Assembly: GCA_030015575.1 (NCBI GenBank)
Contig: CM057349.1
Span: 261,263,077 to 261,327,076, forward strand
Source of the DNA: Agapanthus africanus
Taxonomy: Eukaryota; Streptophyta; Magnoliopsida; Asparagales; Amaryllidaceae
Reading direction: 5' to 3'
DNA length: 64,000 nucleotides
Shown one piece after another: positions 59,884-64,000 of the stretch (position 1 is the first letter of the stretch; every line of letters begins with the position of its first letter). Both the position numbers and the translations under genes were made by a program. A model generated the notes under the pieces. The model searched no databases. It was given only the letters and a program-made list of their open reading frames with translations, and had not been told where the DNA came from.

Positions 59884-60900
59884 TGTCACGACCCGAAATG
59901 GCACGTGACTGGCACTTGAATCATGTGAATTCTATAGGACCCCACCTAATTCAAGTAAGACAAAAGCCCAGAAATCTAAACCATTTTAAAGAAGAAGTGA
60001 AGGGAAACTTGTTTTTAAGCAAGTGGTTTTAATAAAATAAGTGGCATTAAATAATTAAAAGCAACATTATATTTTCCCGAAAATTTTGGTAGAGTCTCAT
60101 TTGTAAATATTGGCCCCCAAACGGGTACAACACATGAAATACATAATAATGAATAAATGCATCCCCAAACGGGAGCTATCTCTTCGCCAATTGGCGGACA
60201 CGACCACGCAAGCAATATAATATACAACACCGAAGGGCGAGGATCAAATCTCAGAAAGAAACCAACATCCTTAAGAAAAACAGAGAAAAAAACCATAATA
60301 ATACAGGCGCGCGACTGTAAGGTCGAAAGAATATACACTGGTCTTCTAAGTCTAACAAATATACAAGTCTGGTTGATGGAGTTTACTAGATACAACTGAA
60401 TGTAAATACAAATACTACGGTAGTCACGATATAAGTGAACCCACCTAACAAAGCAATCACCCGGAAGGAAGAAGTGTGCCAGCAAAACCGCCAAGGAAAC
60501 CTGTATGGCAAAACCTGCAAGAAACTGTGGCACAACGGGGGTGAGTTGCCAACTCGTGAGTAGAAAACATCAACGAGCAGAAATCGCATGTATGACTCTA
60601 TCCTAGGTCATACCATAATATCTTTATATTATATAACCTGGAGCATCAATAATGGCAAGGGTAAACATCTATACATAAGTGTAATACCAAGTGCTCGTGT
60701 CAGTGCCTCAGGTAACAGCATATCAAATATATGATGTACGAATGCATTAAGAATGAAAACAGAATACATCTTGAATAGGAAAACTGTTTTCTTATCTCAG
60801 TGAGATTTCTGTATAAAAACCGAAGTATCAGCAATGAAATCAACAGAGAATCCGTGTCAAGTATCGACACCAAATATATATCTCAATATCTCAATATCTC

Positions 60901-60998
60901 GGGCTCCGGCAATCCGGACTGGCCCGTATAATCAAATCTCAATGTCTCAGGCTCCGGCAATCCAGACTGCCCCGGGCTCTGGCAATCCGGACTGGCCC
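60901..60998. repeat. Three copies of a 25 bp GC-rich unit in K
   Basis: GGGCTCCGGCAATCCGGACT-type units stand at 60901-60925, 60949-60973 and 60974-60998, differing by a few bases. Each contains CCGGCAATCCGG, a partial dyad. Confidence 0.85.
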
Positions 60999-61539
60999 AA
61001 ATCATAAATATCTCATGACTACATCGGTATCCTCCGGATATCCGCCGCGTCATAAATAACCGGTTGGTAGTGCTCCCCTTCCGGGCTCAACGCCATCATT
61101 TGCGGCCATCTTTCCCTGGGGTACCGCACCGGGTCCACCATGCACCCGTAGACAGTTCCTCCTCCTCCTCGAATCGGTTGTATGATACCGCTCAAGAGCC
61201 GAGAAAACTCATGGTGGACACCTCTCAAATCATATTACGAGAAAACCGCAAATTTCTATCTTTAAAATGGTAATGAGTTTATAAAATCCTTGCGGTTTCT
61301 CCAAATCCAGAAATCTCATGGAAATCCAAAATTCCAATATCGAGAGGCAATAAACAATGAATTACCAGCATAAAGCCCCATAATATCGCATGACAAATGA
61401 ATACATATAATGAAGTATCTCGGTAATAAATGCAATATCAAAACTAGCATATGAAAGCAAGCATACTAATACTATTGGAACTAACAGCTAGCAATTTATA
61501 TTGATGAAGTAATATTCTCTAAGTGTACGTGACATGGCA

Positions 61540-61604
61540 ATTACCGATGATGATATTTGTGAGCCTGCAAACAAGTGTTCGTGGATATACGCATCATCGG
61601 TAAT
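61540..61604. repeat. 13 bp perfect inverted repeat in K
   Basis: ATTACCGATGATG (61540-61552) and CATCATCGGTAAT (61592-61604) with a 39-base loop. Confidence 0.85.
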
Positions 61605-62412
61605 GGTGCTGGTGTCCTGACAATATGGGTTCATAATAACAAAAGACAACACATGTATAAGCATGCAATGCGATAAGAACAACATAAATGTAATGGAGAA
61701 TGAATAGTAAACGCAACATATAAGCATATACGTTTATATATATACGAGTCATACACTTTTGGCATTTGGAATAGCACGAATCGTGATTTTAGAAAATAGG
61801 GGCTACGGTATTTTTGGAAAAAGATACGTCCTTTGAAAGATCCGTAGTATCTCTCGGCTTGTCTTTAAAATATACTCACGATACATTAGTTTTGAAAATA
61901 AGTATGACTCGAGCCCAGTCTAACATCTACTAAATAAACTACAGGACGAAGCTAAGAGACTAAACAAAAGGGTAAGGAAATCCACCGAAGTCCGAGTCGA
62001 TATATCTAGTAGTCGGTGATCCCGCCTCAATAGCGTTACGTACGATAAAATATGTATATAATACGACATTCTCGAATCAAGAGTACGGATCAATCATCAT
62101 ATTTATACTTCGTATGGTTAATCCATCATACGGCATTCCGAAATCGGGGTACAAGTCAATATCACATTTATCTCATTAATCATATGGTATCACTATCATA
62201 AATCATGAACTAAGTGTACTGATCTAAAGTCTAGTACATACCGATACCATCCAACATATATCCGCGTATGAATAAAATCACATCGCCCATTCGATCCGCT
62301 ATAATATCATGCCGTATCTCATAACACGACCCAAATCACATCACCGATCTCACGGCATCATGCCCAATCACATCGACTCATCTCCAAGTATCATATACTA
62401 TCCTCATCATAC

Positions 62413-62457
62413 GTGTGTTTGTGTGTGTGTCTATATATATATATATAGCAACACATC

Positions 62458-62487
<30 letters not shown>
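62413..62487. repeat. GT and TA microsatellites in K
   Basis: A GT run (62413-62430) is followed by TA runs at 62432-62447 and 62465-62487. Confidence 0.95.
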
Positions 62488-62488
<1 letters not shown>

Positions 62489-63813
62489 ATATTTCATATA
62501 CACCAAAACATAACCTGTGTGTTCATGTATGTGTGTGTAGACCTTATTCTAGGGTTCGCGACTAAGAACTAACTAAAAACGTTTCTTCCAATTACGCTAA
62601 AACTAACCCATGCTCTCCTAAAATCTTCCTTGCTAATTATCCACGTTCCACAAAAACACATATATAAATATATAACATATTATATGCTACACTACGAACG
62701 GCGGGGGTGCTATACGCCATCCACCCGACTTCCCCCGTAGATATATATCCACTCACCTTGATCTTTGCTTTCCGAAGTCAATATCGCCATACTCCTCCTT
62801 GCTATCCGAAGTCCACACGAGGGTTCCTACATATATAACACATGGTATTGTAAACAGAAATCGCGTACGAAAACCAAAACGGCACACGAATCACACATAG
62901 GTTAAAACCTATGGTCTACTCATGCAAAAGAGACAAAAAACACCCGATATCGACGTACAAACGTCAAGTGGCTGATACAAAACACAAATATCAAAAGTTT
63001 AAGTCTTTTAAAACCCACAATTCAAAACAGCAACTCAAGAAAATGGTCCCAGATTTTAGTTCAGGTGAAATTAGGTTAAACAAACAGTACTGGGGTGTGT
63101 TATAGGGGGTATATGAGCTACAGAACCAATTTCAACACGATCCCCTACAGTTTGGCTGGCCACATTGCCCAAGAATCCGGCCTGCTCGGCCAAGTGGGGG
63201 AGTTAGGGTCTCGTCTCTTCAGGGTGGTCTCCTAGTGTGTTAATTAGGTTAATAGAGTTGCTTGTTTTTCTAGTAAAGATCTCAGGTTATCCCAGATTCC
63301 CTGTAGGCATTAATTATACACAAAACCGAAATTTCGATATCTAATTCACATTGCATGGTCTAGGTTCTGTTTGGTCCAGGTTTTTAGCACTATGGGGGTT
63401 TAAAGTCACTACTAAACCTCAATTGCACCATCTCAATTCAAGAATTCCTCAAAACCTCTTCTAGGAATTTTCAAACATCACTAAACCTCACCAAAACGAT
63501 TCTAAACTAAAATAGAAGCTAAAGGAAATGGATTACTACTCTAATGGTGAACGAATTACCTAATTTGGCAACTCAAGAATTTTCTTGAGTTGCCCTAAGT
63601 CTTCAAAATCCCAACTTTCTTGGTTCCCCGTGCTTGTAGTGAGCTTGTGCACATTTTTAGTGAAGGGAAAATGATGTTTTGATGTGTTTTAGGGGGTGTA
63701 GTGAGGAGGTAGAGGAAGGGGGAGAAGAGGGCAGCCATGGTGAGGGGAGAGGAGAGAAAAAGATGAAGATGGAATGAATAACAATGAGCCATGTCCAAAG
63801 TTGACCCCTCACC

Positions 63814-63884
63814 CTCTCTCTCTCTCTCTCTCTCTCTTGCCCATACCACCATTCTTTAATATTTTCTTTTCTTTTCTTTTCTTT
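63814..63884. repeat. CT microsatellite and TTTTC repeat in K
   Basis: CT run at 63814-63837, then repeated TTTTC at 63862-63884. Confidence 0.95.
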
Positions 63885-64000
63885 ATCTTTTCATCACATT
63901 TAAAACAAAGCCATGTATGAAAAACAGAAAGAACCAATGGTAGAAGAATATAACAATGTGTAATATGATATGGTGCATGTCACATGTACAAAACAAATCA

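Larger units (their letters stand above)
59884..64000. other. Region K: unidentified repeat-like sequence, possible long LTR
   Basis: Begins TGTCACGACCCGAAATGGC exactly where J breaks off. TGTCACGACCC is a start I know from some plant Ty3/gypsy LTRs, which can be several kilobases long; assignment on that basis is weak. No PBS, PPT, pol motif or end is seen before the window edge. The longest open frame, 172 codons on the minus strand (60533-60015), shows no recognisable domain. The segment contains 25 bp repeats (60901-60998), a 13 bp inverted repeat (61540-61604) and several microsatellites. Host intergenic DNA or another element type cannot be excluded. Confidence 0.4.

Noticed and set aside
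60015..60533. 172-codon open frame on the minus strand in K
   Set aside because: No domain recognised, hydrophobic low-complexity look, and it lies in repeat-like sequence. Most likely chance.

Overview
The window looks like plant repeat-rich (heterochromatic) DNA, probably from an angiosperm with a large genome. I find no host gene, tRNA, rRNA or CRISPR array. Almost every base up to 59,883 belongs to Ty1/copia LTR retrotransposons. Three things show this: primer-binding sites complementary to the 3' end of initiator Met-tRNA (TGGTATCAGAGC), purine tracts AAGTGGGAGA directly before LTRs, and pol proteins with the copia order protease, GAG-pre-integrase, integrase, reverse transcriptase, RNase H. 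LTRs beginning TGTTAGTT...GCCCTAGAGGCC, together with the Pol sequence, suggest the Angela/Tork side of Copia (family-level inference). I cannot name the species.

Two related families are present, both with LTRs of about 2.1-2.2 kb. Family 1 LTRs run TGTTAGTTGTATG...CCCTACA. Family 2 LTRs run TGTTGGAGATAGTGCCCTCA...CTTACA. Both share the same PBS and PPT and an unusual 2.3-3.2 kb leader between PBS and pol. That leader has no recognisable gag but does have repeated and palindromic sequence modules.

The elements are nested. Left half, read left to right: A (1-5143, +, family 1) sits in the 5' LTR of B (5144-13296, +, family 2). B sits in the leader of C (13297-16710, -, family 2). C sits in the reverse transcriptase region of D (16711-23987, -, family 1). 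D sits in the LTR of E (23988-28035, -, family 1), which also carries a family 2 solo LTR (25123-27235, TSD CCCAG). E sits in the pol relic of F (28036-28423 and 39005-40500, +, family 2). G (28424-39004, -, family 1) is a full-length element inserted in F with TSD GTTTT. F's 3' LTR is interrupted by LTR I (+, family 1-like), itself broken by the full-length element H (40678-51076, -, TSD TTAGG) and by J (51644-59883, -). J is cut near its PBS by K (59884-64000), an unidentified sequence starting TGTCACGACCC like some plant LTRs, with many simple repeats and no convincing coding region.

G is the best-preserved element. Its 3.2 kb pol has one single-base frameshift and one stop codon, and keeps DTG, YVDD and the RNase H acidic residues. 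D has a stop, a frameshift and another stop. A and H share at least four pol deletions although H's own LTRs are nearly identical, which points to a defective lineage that kept moving with proteins supplied by other elements. B shows the same mismatch between young LTRs and a ruined pol.

The most unusual signals are: conserved leaders without gag that contain a GC-rich hairpin, three spaced TTGAC-type stem-loops and a doubled ~100 bp repeat; an array of hyphenated palindromes with 3-base spacers (mostly GNG) in family 1 LTRs; and the multiplication of defective copies.
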